From: Powellomyces hirtus
Lineage: Eukaryota; Chytridiomycota; Chytridiomycetes; Spizellomycetales; Powellomycetaceae
Length of the DNA stretch: 64,000 nucleotides
Assembly: GCA_025526995.1 (NCBI GenBank)
Contig: JAHLKG010000007.1
Location: forward strand, 372,001-436,000
Direction: 5' to 3'
Shown here: positions 41,920-52,644 of the stretch, piece after piece
Position numbering within the stretch: the first letter of the stretch is position 1
Layout: each line of letters opens with the position of its first letter
The notes under the pieces: model-generated
What the model was told of the DNA's origin: nothing
The model's input: the letters and a program-made list of their open reading frames with translations, nothing else
Databases searched by the model: none
Program-made: the position numbers and the translations under genes

Positions 41920-42642
41920 ACAGCCCCCCCCCCCCCCCCCGGCAGTCCGTCGAGCCCTCCATTCCTCTTCAGTTCTAGACACCCCCCAGTTCCGACTGGT
42001 CAGCCCTAGACGCTATACACTAGAACAGCCCTGCTGGACATAGATGCGCAGGAATGGGTGTTGGAGCGGGCGGTCGGACCCCACCAAATCATTGTTGTAG
42101 ATACCATATCATTTCCTCTTTCTTTTCAAATAACAACATGCATGTTTCAAATCTGATTCTCGTTCGAAAACATTGCTCTGTACACTCTTAGGTTGGATGG
42201 CCCCAGCCGACGGCTTTCCTCATCCTTCGCCATCAAACGGGAAGCATTTCGTTACTTCTGTCACTTCAACGGACATATCGATATCCACACCAGCCAGCAA
42301 GATTTCTCTCATGCCGATGTCTCATTGCGCACCGTGAGGCGGTCGTGTTACCTGTTGTATTCGTAAGAAGGAGGATCCGAGTGCCCATGCTACATACAGG
42401 CTGTGACAGTTTGGAGCGCGAGGTTCTTTACTGGCAAGCTCACAATTGAAGGGTTTTGAGGAGGTAAATTCACTAGGACATTGGGCATCCTCAGTGGGGA
42501 AGGTTACTGGTCGTTTACTGCGAATAGTTCCGATCTCGTTACGTCGTGCATCAAGGTCCTCAAGAACAAAACAGCAAATTCAAATCCCTTCAAACGTGCA
42601 GAAACCAACCACGACACCCGGACCTCATCCGCTCTCACACCC
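41920..42642 (+). other. intergenic region between the 67-residue gene and the RTC4-like gene
   Basis: This stretch holds the C17 tract (41924-41940) in the 3' UTR of the small gene, a pyrimidine-rich stretch near 42110-42130 and the leader of the RTC4-like gene. The RTC4-like frame stays open upstream to 42481, but the first ATG in a sensible place is 42643. No other gene was seen. Confidence 0.45.
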
Positions 42643-45397
42643 ATGCCCTCGGGCGGCAGAGGCTACAGCGGGTACAATGGAGGTAGCGGTGACCGAATTC
42701 CCTCCTCAACGTACGACCCGCGCCGATCGCACGCCCCCCGCGCGCCGACCTTGCCCCCCAAAATCCTTTCCGCGCGGACAGTAGCCATGACGAAAAGCGG
42801 GGGTGTGGGAACGTGTTCGAGTTATGCCGTGCGGGATGCGGGGGGACAGTGGCATAGAGGTGTGAAGCGGAAGCAGGTCCATTATGAGAGGGACGGGTCG
42901 GAGGGGGAGGGCATGTCGGCGCGGGAGTATATTGAGGGCAAGGCGACGATGCGGATGAATGTGGATTTGGGTGGGCCGCCGCGGGGGAAGGACTTTCAAG
43001 CGGCGCGCGGGGAGGGGAGGTCTCGATACTTTGATGATGGAACAACGGGTGGGGGTGCAGCACATTGGAAGAATCGGGATGGTGATGGCCGACAGACAAC
43101 AGGAGTGTCGCCGTATTCCAAACCCGTGATACCAGACTATCATGCATTCAGGGGGAAGCCGCCGCGATCGGGACTCAAACCCACCAAGCCCACCGCTACA
43201 AAGTCGGCGGGGGCTCGAAACCAGGCGCCTTTTTCATCTCTGTCACGCAGTTCCAGACAACAAGACTTGCCCATTCGTGGCGGAAAAGCCATCCATACCC
43301 CTTCCAACACCACCACTACCCCAACCTCCACTTGCCTATTTTACGACCGTCCAAGGACATCCCACGGCCGACCCAAACCCCCCATGCCCAAAACGGACGC
43401 AAAGGATACTACAGAGTGGTCATCATCACATGTCAGCCCGCCACCTCCGTCCTTCATGACGCATCGGTCGCTGTCACCCGACAGCGACAGCCCTGATTTT
43501 GAGTTCCAGTCGGCGGCGAGCTTGTTGAGTGCGGCATTGAACAAGCCGGCTGACACGACGCGTCTTGATGGGCGTGGGGAGGGAAGCGTAGCGGGGCCAT
43601 CGAAGCGTGAAAAGAAACCGGGTTCTGGTCGTCATGCGGGCTTGTCAAAACCGAATAGCAAACATGATAGTATACGCGACGGGGGAAACACTGTGACACT
43701 ACCTAAACCCGACAAAACGGTTCATCTCGTGTCAAATGAAGTGGTCACAACGGCATTGATCAAACCCACTCGGGCCGCCCGCGATAAGATTAGCATCAAA
43801 CAGCCATCCTCTCGCGACTCGACCGAATCCTTAACCGGCGCCAAACCAGTTCCTCGTAGAACCAATTGTGCAATCAATCTTCTGGATTCACCTGCTTCTA
43901 GCACGTGTTCCCCGCCTCGAAAACCATCCGCCAGCAAACCAGTAGAATCGCACTCTGGCCGTGCCAAGGCAACTAAAAGGAAGAAACCGCCAGATGATGA
44001 CGCTGGCGACACTGCCTCTCCTACGGCGCCGACGACGCCGACAAAGACGGACCGGGCGTTGACGCGACAGCCTTTAGCCGAACCCTCTGCCGCACTCGTA
44101 CCGCGACGCATAAAAGATGATGCTTCTCGTCTCACCAAGGTACCCGTCTCACGCTCACCAGCGAAGCCACCACGCACGCCATTGTTGCATTCCAAAACGC
44201 TATCTTCTGTTCCCACCCATGAGACATCCGAGGCCAAGACCTGGACCGTAAAGCCTCGGCCTACTCCCAGCACAACCACTCTCTCACCCCCAACTCCCTC
44301 AGCCCCCACCCCCGACACTACCATCGTTCTCGAAGAGGCATCGCCCCGCGTCGCAGCCACAACACCCAGTCCCGGGCGCGTCCGCAAATGCTTCCAATGC
44401 CAACGGCTCCTCCCCTTCCCGCTCCCCAAGCACCTCCAACGATACTGGAAAAACGTCATGGACACCCACAACAACAGCAGCAACAACAACAATAGCAAGA
44501 GCAAGAATGCCGACGACGACGACGACGATGAGGATGATGATGAAAACGAGCACTCGGCTGTGCATGCCATGTACGAACTCTGCCGCGCGCACACTGCGTA
44601 TTCGCATATTATTCCCGCGGGGCTCCGGCAGGGGTACCCGCAACAGCTGGATACGCGGGACATTGCGCGCCGCGTGCGCCTGCTGTTTGGCGAGTTGGCC
44701 AACATTGTGCATGGGAATGCGCATTCGCCGTTTCGCGATCGGGCACTCCAGTTGCAGGGCGGTGGTGGTTGGGGCGACCGAGCCGCATCGCCCATCGCAA
44801 CACCAACAGCAACTGGAACCATAGCACCCGCAACGGAACGACCCCTCCACCACCACCACCGCCGGCGGCGCCCGGAAGCCCGCATGAGAGCGGTTGCGGA
44901 TATCTCGTGCGGATACTATGGCCAAAAGGGCGGCACGGCGATCGCGCAGGTTTTGTTTGAGCACTTCCTGACGCCCGGTCCTGCTGCGAAAGGCGGCGGG
45001 GTCGTGTTGACGAGCTCCGCAAGCGCCCCGTTGGCGCCGATCGAGTATTTACAAGGTACGCAAACACCCGACCCCCCGAGTTGGAAAACACAGCCCCCCG
45101 GTTCCCAAAACGTTCACACATTCCCCAACTCACCCCCCGCCCCCTTTTCCCCATGGGTAAATCACCCCGCATCCCTCCCTCTCGCGTCGTCGTCGCGCCT
45201 CGCACGCATTTGCGTTTTGCCCCGCAGACATCCTCGTGCCCGAAACCGCGCTCCGCCTCATCATGCAGGACCGCGGGCTGACGGACCCGGCCGCTGCACT
45301 GGTCGTGCTGGCCGAGAGCGCCGACTATGGCGCAGCCGTGTTTGCGGAAAGCGAGGACGAGGACGATGGCGAATTCGAACATAACGAAAAACGCTGA
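42643..45397 (+). CDS. RTC4-like domain protein
   Basis: The exons are 42643-45055 and 45228-45397 (intron 172 nt), giving 860 residues. The N-terminal 580 residues are disordered, rich in Ser, Pro, Lys and Arg. The C-terminal part fits the RTC4-like domain: a zinc-type pair KCFQCQRLLPFPLPKHL near 583, an acidic Asn/Asp-rich insert, the helical stretch AMYELCRAHTAYSHIIPAGL, then after the intron DILVPETALRLIMQDRGL and a terminal AESADYGAAVF. Yeast Rtc4 was named from telomere-capping suppressor screens. The role of the domain is not well defined, and nuclear location is likely. The start at 42643 (MPSGGRGYSG) is chosen because the frame upstream has no promoter-like separation. It runs convergently with the SNF2 gene. 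Confidence 0.75.
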
Positions 45398-46308
45398 AAT
45401 CCGTCACACACTGCCCATGAACCCATGCGCTTATACACACACACATACACACTCCACCCCACCCCACCCCGCAATCTGATGTGGCCGTGAGGCGAGTAGC
45501 CTAGTTATATTACACTCCCCCTCGCCCGCCCGTCGGTTATGTAATGCCCTGGATGTTTTTTCGTCACGTACCCTTTGTTGGCACAATAGCGGATATGTGA
45601 AACGTCCCACCTCTGCACGTACACGTACCGCCCCCAACTAGATGCGATTTTGGAAAAAAAAAACCCCAAGCCCCCCCCACTTTTGTTTTTTTTTTTCTCT
45701 CTTTTTTTTTTTTTTTTTGTTGTGTGGAGAAAGAGATGAGATGCGAAATCTAACACTGAACTGCCGAGCCTAACTAACACCCTGCACCACCCTGCACGCG
45801 CCCGGTCCTTCCCCAACCGACAGACTGGTAGAACTGAACCTCCATGTAGGACGAGAAGCACCTTTCGCACGACCAACGCGTACGACTGATAGCCTGTCCC
45901 GCGTCGTCCGGCAATTCGCGAGCGGTGGGGGGGTGAGGAGGGGGGGGGGGGTGTTTCGCTACAGAGCAATATATACAGAGTGAGGAGAGCGGGGGGGGTA
46001 TATGTCCACTGCCGTTGGTGGGTTGTGTTTGCTACCGGCGGGTTCGGGGGGGTGTATACAAGAGGGGTGGACGCGGGGGGGGGGGGGGGGGGGGGACGCG
46101 GGGGGGGGGGGCCAAAAAGCGTCGGGGGTGATACAAAAAGTGGACGACTTTCGGTGGGGGTGTGGGCGATTGTTGACCAGAGTGTTGGGGGGAGAGGGGG
46201 GTAAGGCGAGTGTTTGGAGCAACGGGAAGACCCAAAAACCCCCAAGACGCAAATTGTCAGAGCGTGGTGACGTTTGTCTAAACTTTGCGGCGCCCAAAAC
46301 CAGTTGTT
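45398..46308. other. convergent intergenic region rich in homopolymer runs
   Basis: These 911 bp lie between two gene 3' ends. They contain long A, T and G runs, including A and T tracts at 45650-45720 and G tracts at 45926-45953, 46075-46094 and 46100-46110. GGGG runs repeat to about 46200. Many short frames here are composition artefacts. No gene was recognised. Confidence 0.6.
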
Positions 46309-49300
46309 CTAGTGGTCCTGATCAGCGTGCACATCAAACAGCAGCATCAAGTCGCGGAGGTTCAGGCGTTCGACGCGGGCCGGCGCCGCAGCGGCAGCAG
46401 CATCGGGATTCTCGCCCAGGGCCGCATTGAACAGGTCCTGTTTCTCAGCCTGGAGTTTCAGAATGCGGTCTTCGACCGTGCCGGGGATGGTGATTTTATG
46501 CACCTGCACCGGTTTGTGCTGCCCGTAGCGGTGCACGCGGTCCACGGCCTGCGACTCGACCGTCGGGTTCCACCACGGGTCGAGGATTACGACGCGGTTC
46601 GCGCACGTGAGGTTGAGCCCGAGCGACCCGCATTTGAGCGAGACGAGGAGGACCGTCATGTGCGGGTCCTCGGCGAGATCTGAAAGAGCATTGTCGCGCG
46701 CCCGGGCCGACATGCCGCCGTCGTACTGTTGGGAAGAAAAAAAAAAACAGAAAACAACGTCTTCGCCGTTAAGAAAGACACGATCTGGAATCGGATGGAT
46801 TTTCTGGCAGGTAGCCAGTTCTGGACTTTACCCTCACGTATTTGAAGCCTCGGGGAGCGATGGCTTTTTCTACCAGGTCCAGCATTTGCACAAATTGCGA
46901 AAACACTAGAAAGGATAAAAAGAAAAAGGGTCGCAAGTAATCAGCGGCGAGGGGGGGGGGGGGGAGGCAAAAGTTGGGTGGTTGATCAACAGCCTATTTT
47001 TCGCGAAAAACTCACCAATGGTTTTGTCGCCGGGCGCCTCTCTTCGTGTGTGCTCCAAGATTTTGACGCATTCTTCAATCTTGGTGCTCGAGACGGGTTG
47101 CTCGAGGGCATCGGGCTGCAGCAACTCGGGGTCGATGGCCGGGCCTTTGCCTTTGCGATCGACGACGGCGGGGACGGGAGGAGCGTTGCCTGCGTCTCCC
47201 GGCTCGGTCTTTGCGGGAAAAAGCATATAGTCCAGCCCCTGCTCCGTTGCCGGGAACTGAGCGGGATGCGCCCTTTTGTATTCGGAGAGAGGAACCAGGT
47301 GTGCGATATCGATGATGTGGCGGCAGGAAGGGCAGTTGCGCTGGCCCTCCATTTGGTTCGGACTGGTCAGCGCAGCGGTGAGGCACTCTTTGCAAAACAA
47401 GTGGCCACAGGTGGTGATGACTGCTTCGGTCATCGCGTCGAGGCAGATGACACATTCCTGGTCTTGATCCAGAGACTGCAAGCGGGCCGCAACGTCTTGG
47501 GGCCACTCTGCCATCACCTTTTTGTATCGTTCCTCGTCCTTTGCGAGAATCTCGTCCGCCTTGTCAAAATCCTTGCTAACCAGGAACGGATGACAACAGG
47601 CTTGACGCAGCCGGAGGAGGAGAACCAGAATGTTGGTGTAGTTTTTCATGACCGTTCCCGCACGGACATACGCGCTGAATTTGAGCTGGATCCGGTGTTC
47701 CAACGCCGTGTAGAATTCTTGTTCCGACTCGGAAAAGGTCGGTTGGTCGTGATGGGAGTGCTTTTCCGGGAGAACAATGATGGGCGCACCATCCACCGTG
47801 CCTTTCTTGTTGCGGCGAAGGCACACCGCCTCCAAAAGCGTCTTGACCCGTGCGAGTGCCTTGTTCCGAGCATTGCGATTTCTCCCACCGTACGGCGCTG
47901 ATGCCATCGAAAAAGCTTTCGTGAGTACGCTCTATGAGTGGACCCATCGCCCAACCACTTACCAGAGATTTTCGTCCTGAATTCGTACCAGTCGCAAAAC
48001 GGCCTGATATCCAGAAAGCGTAACAAGCTGTACAGTTCGTCAATGTTGTTCTGTATCGGAGTACCGGTCAAACACCAGCGGTAAAGCGCATCGACTTCAC
48101 ATGCACCCTTGGCGCTGAAAGTGTTTTTGTTCTTGATGATGTGCGCTTCGTCCAGAATGATGCGACGCCACTTGATCTTGTGCAGTGGACCGGCCAATCC
48201 GCGAAGGTAGGCGGGATCGCGGCGCCTGGCAATCTCTTCCTCGTAAAGCTTTTTTTCCTCCACCATGCGTGCGATGGCCCTCGGATCGGTCGCGTCGCCT
48301 TGGCGCATTCGGGAAAGTGTCGGTGGCTTGCTGGGCCATGAGTTGGCCAGAATATGGTAGCTTGTAATCACAACATCAAAGTTTTGAATGACTTGACAGT
48401 CGATTTCGCGCTTGGGACCATAGTATACAAGGACTCTGAGTTTGCCTCTCCTGACTTTGTTGATAATCTCCAGCCGCCACTAATACATGAACGGAAGCGG
48501 GGGACAATCAGAAACGGGGTCCGACCTCGACGCACAGATTACGCTGGACGGAACGGGACATACCTGGTAGATAAGCGAGACCGGGCAGACGATCAGAGTG
48601 GGCTTTGGCCCCGGCTCCCGGTTTGACAACATCAGAGCAAGACTGGTGACGGTCTTGCCGAGTCCCATGTCATCGGCAAGGATGCCGCCCTTGTTTGTCC
48701 CTTGCTCCATCTTGAGCATCCACTCGAGTCCTATCTTTTGATGCTCGAGCAGCTCAATCATCAGGTCGGGTGGAGTGGGCAATCTGTTTTCTTTCGCGGT
48801 GACTTCAGCCGTGTGACTGACATTTTCGAGTAAAGTACGAAGCTGTTCCTTGGTTTCTTCGTCGGTCACCTGTGCCATGTCCACGGGAAAGGAGGAGCCT
48901 CCAGGCTGAACCTCTTCATAATGGTCGTCCTCGTCGTCGCTGCCGAGGTCATGGATGCCGTAGATTAAGTTGCCAAAGCCATTGTGGCCATAGCCGTAAC
49001 CATTGTGGCCATAGCCGTAACCGTTGTGGCCGTGGCCGTAACCATTGTTGCCGTGGTCATTCTTGCCATTCGGATCCTGTTCCTCACGATGATGGGCCGG
49101 ATTGGACGACAGTACCGCCTGTACGTCGCGCAACCTGTGTCCGAAAGCCTTGTAGGGGCTCCATTGACCCAACAACTCGTCCGTCTTCACCGGCGTTTCC
49201 GCCTTTACCATTGTGTTTGGGACTCGCGAAGGTCCAGCGGATGTAAAGGAGCGAAGGGGGCCTGGGAACCGACCATCCTCCGACTTTACACCCGTGCTGT

Positions 49301-50627
49301 GGTAGTTGAAGCGTTTGGAAGGGGAAGGAGTTGTAGGAAGGCCGTCACGGCCACGCTTTACACCCGTGCTGTAGGTGTTGTCGGGTTTGGACGGGGAAGA
49401 AGTTGTGGGGAGGCCGTTACGGCCACGCTTGGGAGGGGTCAACAAGTGGTTGAAGAATCCTTTGGCTTCGGGTGCCGATGAAGATGAAGATGAAGATCCC
49501 TCGGGTTGTTCGCGTTTGACGTTGGGTGTGGAAGTGGGCCTGATCATATTGTAGAGACCGGTCAACCACCCTCCCGGAGCAGCCTCGCGCTCACGCTGAA
49601 CTCGGAGGGGAGTAGGAGCAGCAGGACGTCGACCGTCGCTGGGGCGTGCATCTGCAAGATAGTGTTGCTCCACTCCGGATTGCATGGGTGCAACGTGCGT
49701 GCCGTTTTGAAAGACGGGGAAAGGGTTAGGGCGGGCCCAGAGATCCGCCGCCTGTTGCTCAGCGGCCTCCATTCTGGCGTCCTCAGCGTCGACGTCGTTT
49801 TGTGCCGCGGCTAGATCCTTGTTCCACTGCTCTTGCAGCTCGCGGGCCAGTGCCTCGTCGGCAGACAGCTGAGGATTGTCAACAAAGCGCTGGTTGATCT
49901 CCTCATCTTGCAGTTGTCGCGCATAGTGTTCGTCGAGTGTGAGGTCAACGACGGGGATGTTTGACGTCACAGAGCGTGGGGGTTTATTCATGCCTTGCTG
50001 ATTCGCTAGCCAAGCATCGAATTGGTCGTCGTCCATGGCCTCGAGGTCAATGACGTTGTGGTCATCCGCGTCGTCGAGGACCCAAATGGCGTTGCTGCTG
50101 TCGGCGCTGTTTCCGGGTCCAGCAGTGGGAATCGCTGGCGACTGCGAATTGTCTGCGCCTGCGCCGAGGAGTTCACTCTTGGCTGACATGACGATGCTAG
50201 GAACGACCTCTGCGGGAGGTTCGCTCTTGGCCGGCAGCAAGGCGACCTGGGTGTGCTGCGGGGTGTCTCTTCCGAATTCCATTGGCGCGGCCGACGAGGA
50301 GGAGGCGTGCGGATGCAGCAGCAGCGGCTGGTCTCGTGGCGGCAGTGGCAGCGGCTCACTTTTGACTGGCGACGCAGCTGGGGTATACAGGGAGTCGTCT
50401 TGGGAGTCGTCCTGGGAGTCGTCCTGGTCCATTGCAAAGGGGCTGGCCGGTGGCAAGTGTAGAGGCTCTATGGACGCACTATGGATAGCAGCAGTGTTGA
50501 GGGCAAAGAGGGAGGGGCTGTCGTTGTCGGAGGCGGGTGAAGCGGATGTCGTGGAGGGCGAGGGGGCGAGAAGACGCGGCCGCTTGGGCAAGGGTTCCTC
50601 GTCGTCGTGGTCGTGGTCGTGGTCCAT
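46309..50627 (-). CDS. SNF2-family ATPase with RING finger and SUMO-interacting-like motifs (Uls1/Rad5/Rad16 group)
   Basis: There are five minus-strand exons (50627-48564, 48479-47963, 47915-47016, 46905-46832, 46725-46309) giving 1323 residues, with introns of 84, 47, 110 and 106 nt. The start is MDHDHDHDDEE at 50627, not the longer open frame, because a pyrimidine-rich promoter lies upstream. Residues 1-640 are disordered, with three SIM-like motifs (IWVLDDADD 181, VIDLEAMDDD 192, PVVDLTLDE 225). The ATPase has Walker A GLGKT (655-659) and DEAH (798). A C3HC4 RING (C1015, C1018, C1030, H1032, C1035, C1038, C1055, C1058) sits between the lobes. The second lobe has motif VI QAVDRVHRYGQ. This layout is shared by Rad5, Rad16 and Uls1/HLTF. 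The SIMs and the absence of an obvious HIRAN favour an Uls1-like SUMO-targeted ubiquitin ligase/translocase acting on chromatin. Confidence 0.92.
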
Positions 50628-51264
50628 GGCGAGAGAGGGAGGGCGGCCAGAGGGGGGAGTATATGGATGCATGTGTGAGGGAGGGAGTGAGTTGAGGAAT
50701 GTGTCGGTGGGATAGACTCTTTCTGTGGAAAGTGCGTCAGTCAATAGAGGGCCCCATTTGGACGTATCAACACGCATAGCCACTGAAGTCATCATCCTGA
50801 ATCCATGCATCCTGAATCCAAGCATGCTTAATCGACTCCCACCCCTCACGCAGTCAATCAGTCAGTCACTCCCGCAGAAGACTCTCCCCTTCTCTCTTCT
50901 CTCTCTCCATCGCGCATCCCTCATAGCCATCATCACCTACAGATTCCCATCCCCTCCCATCCCATCCCATCCCTGCCTCACAGTCTCTCCCCTCAATCCA
51001 TCAGTCCATCAGTCCATCACTCAATCACTCAGTCATTCAGTCACTCAATCAGTCACTCAATCAGCAGTTAGTTGCCTAAGACGTCTGACTGACTCATTGA
51101 ACTGAGTTGATGTGATCCCATATCCATCCATCCATCCCACATCTGGCACGAACAAAACGAACACGCACGCGTTTTCCCTTTCAGACTCTCTTTCTCTCTC
51201 TTCCTTTGCTTTTCTCTCCCTCTGCACGATCCGTCTATCATCTCTCTCTCCTTCTCTCTCCACG
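50628..51264. promoter_or_regulatory. divergent promoter region, pyrimidine-rich with short tandem repeats
   Basis: The region lies between the SNF2 gene (minus) and the F-box gene (plus). It holds CAGTCACTC/CATCAGTC-type microsatellite stretches (about 50850-51070), CCCAT repeats (50955-50975) and long CT tracts. No TATA box is evident on either side. It probably drives both genes. Confidence 0.45.
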
Positions 51265-52104
51265 ATGCTCGCCCAACCCTCTCCCTCTCCCTCTCCCTCT
51301 CCCTCACTGCCCCCGCTCTACTCTCTGCCCCCAGAGATCCTCCTCCAGGTCTCCCACACAACGTCCCCCCTCTCTCTCGCCCACTCACTCACTCACTCCC
51401 CCCCACAACAGATTGCAACCCTCCTCACTCCCAAACCACACCACATCAACCCCGACTCGGACTCAGAGTCTGCCTCCTCAGCCTCCTCAGCTTCAGCCAC
51501 CTCGCTCCTCCACCTCGCCCACGCCAGCCCGCGTCTGCACGCTACATTCGCCACCGCTGCATTCACCTCCCTATGGCGAGCCACCGTCCTCGCCGCCCTC
51601 CCCGCCACCCTCAAGCCCCACCACAACCACCCCGACCTCCTCCACCGCCTCATCCCCCGCCTCCCGCCAACGACGCGCTGCAATCGCCACGACAACGACA
51701 ACGCAACACCACTCGCCTGGATGACCATGCTCCAGTCCCTCCTCCTCCCGCCCCGCTCCTGTCTCTTCTGTCCCCCCACAGCCACAGCCCTCCACGACGA
51801 TTCCAACGACGACCTGGCCGCCTGCAAAACCTGCAACGCCACCTACTGCTTCCCCTGTCTGACCGACAAGGTCCCCTACTGCTGCTCCTGTCCCGACGCC
51901 TGGGAACGCTTCTGCCCCGCCTGTTGCTACACTGTCTTTCCCGCCTGTGCCCGCTGTGGCCTGCGCGCGTGCTCCTTTTGTGAACGCGACGTGCCCACCC
52001 CGGTGCCGGTGACAAGATCCCTGTCCACCACCAAACCATGTATCGATAGCATAACAGCCACTCTATGCTCTGACTGCAATATCGATAGCAATCTAATAAT
52101 CTAA
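51265..52104 (+). CDS. F-box-like protein with a Cys-rich C-terminal module
   Basis: The start is ATG at 51265 (MLAQPSPSPSPSPS) after a CT-rich leader. An N-terminal F-box-like motif LPPEILLQ is interrupted by a candidate 63-nt intron (51349-51411, GTCTCC..CAG). Splicing joins it to IATLL and restores the F-box pattern, followed after a Ser-rich loop by LLHLAHASPRLHATF..SLW. Spliced length is 258 residues, unspliced 279, both in frame. Residues 145-218 contain about 16 Cys in CxxC pairs (CLFC, CKTC, CFPC, CCSC, CPACC, CARC, CSFC), suggesting zinc binding. F-box proteins bring substrates to SCF ubiquitin ligases, and here the Cys module could be the substrate side. The donor GTCTCC is non-consensus, so the intron is uncertain. 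The tail from residue 228 is part of a local duplication. Confidence 0.65.
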   Translation: MLAQPSPSPSPSPSLPPLYSLPPEILLQVSHTTSPLSLAHSLTHSPPQQIATLLTPKPHHINPDSDSESASSASSASATSLLHLAHASPRLHATFATAAFTSLWRATVLAALPATLKPHHNHPDLLHRLIPRLPPTTRCNRHDNDNATPLAWMTMLQSLLLPPRSCLFCPPTATALHDDSNDDLAACKTCNATYCFPCLTDKVPYCCSCPDAWERFCPACCYTVFPACARCGLRACSFCERDVPTPVPVTRSLSTTKPCIDSITATLCSDCNIDSNLII

Positions 52105-52290
52105 CTCCCCCCATTCAAACGTGCTCCCCACTTCACACCTCCCAATCACGCACTTGACCTGTGCCTGTGACAAGGATCCCATCACTCTGCCCTGACTATC
52201 TCCACCACCAAACCATGTATCGATATCGATAGTATCAACAACAGCCACTCTGTCCCCACACTGCAATCGTCACGATCTAATCTGACGTGC
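52009..52290 (+). repeat. degenerate tandem duplication over the F-box gene 3' end
   Basis: The segment 52009-52080 (GTGACAAGATCCC, then ACCACCAAACCATGTATCGATA, then ACAGCCACTCT and ACTGCAAT) recurs with small insertions at 52167-52267. The first copy encodes the last residues and stop of the F-box gene. The second lies in its 3' flank. Confidence 0.7.
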
Positions 52291-52644
52291 CTTTTCCTCC
52301 ACCAATATCCTCCTCCCCCCTATTTCCAGTCTCCCGTTTCCCCAAAAAATATATCCCACCATTCTTTGCTTGTCATTCTCTGTTTGGGATTATACTTTTT
52401 TTTTTTAAATTTCGGTTGTTTTTTTGCCATGTACAGGACAAAGAGCGCGCATATGGGATGCTGCAATCACCAAGAGCGGACAGAGGGGGGGAGGAGATAT
52501 GGGAATGTGGGAATGTGGGCCAAGGGACCGACACAGCGGGGGCCGGAGAAGCGCACTACCAAAAAGCCCTATGCGCAGTGTGTTCATTGCCCGGGTTGTT
52601 TTTCGCCACCTATCAATATATATATATACAAAATTCTCCCTCTC
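52291..52644. other. convergent intergenic region, no gene seen
   Basis: This lies between the 3' ends of the F-box gene and the MBF-type gene. It contains a T-rich tract (52391-52420) and a TATATATATA stretch (52616-52628) close to the end of the MBF-type gene. Confidence 0.4.

Noticed and set aside
43722..44885. 387-residue minus-strand frame over the RTC4-like gene
   Set aside because: It is a shadow of GC-rich plus-strand codons, with long Ser and Arg runs and no domain. The plus-strand gene closes across an intron.
50628..50849. N-terminal extension of the SNF2 protein to 50849
   Set aside because: The extension lies in promoter-like sequence. The ATG at 50627 starts an acidic, nuclear-localisation-like N-terminus that fits the family better.
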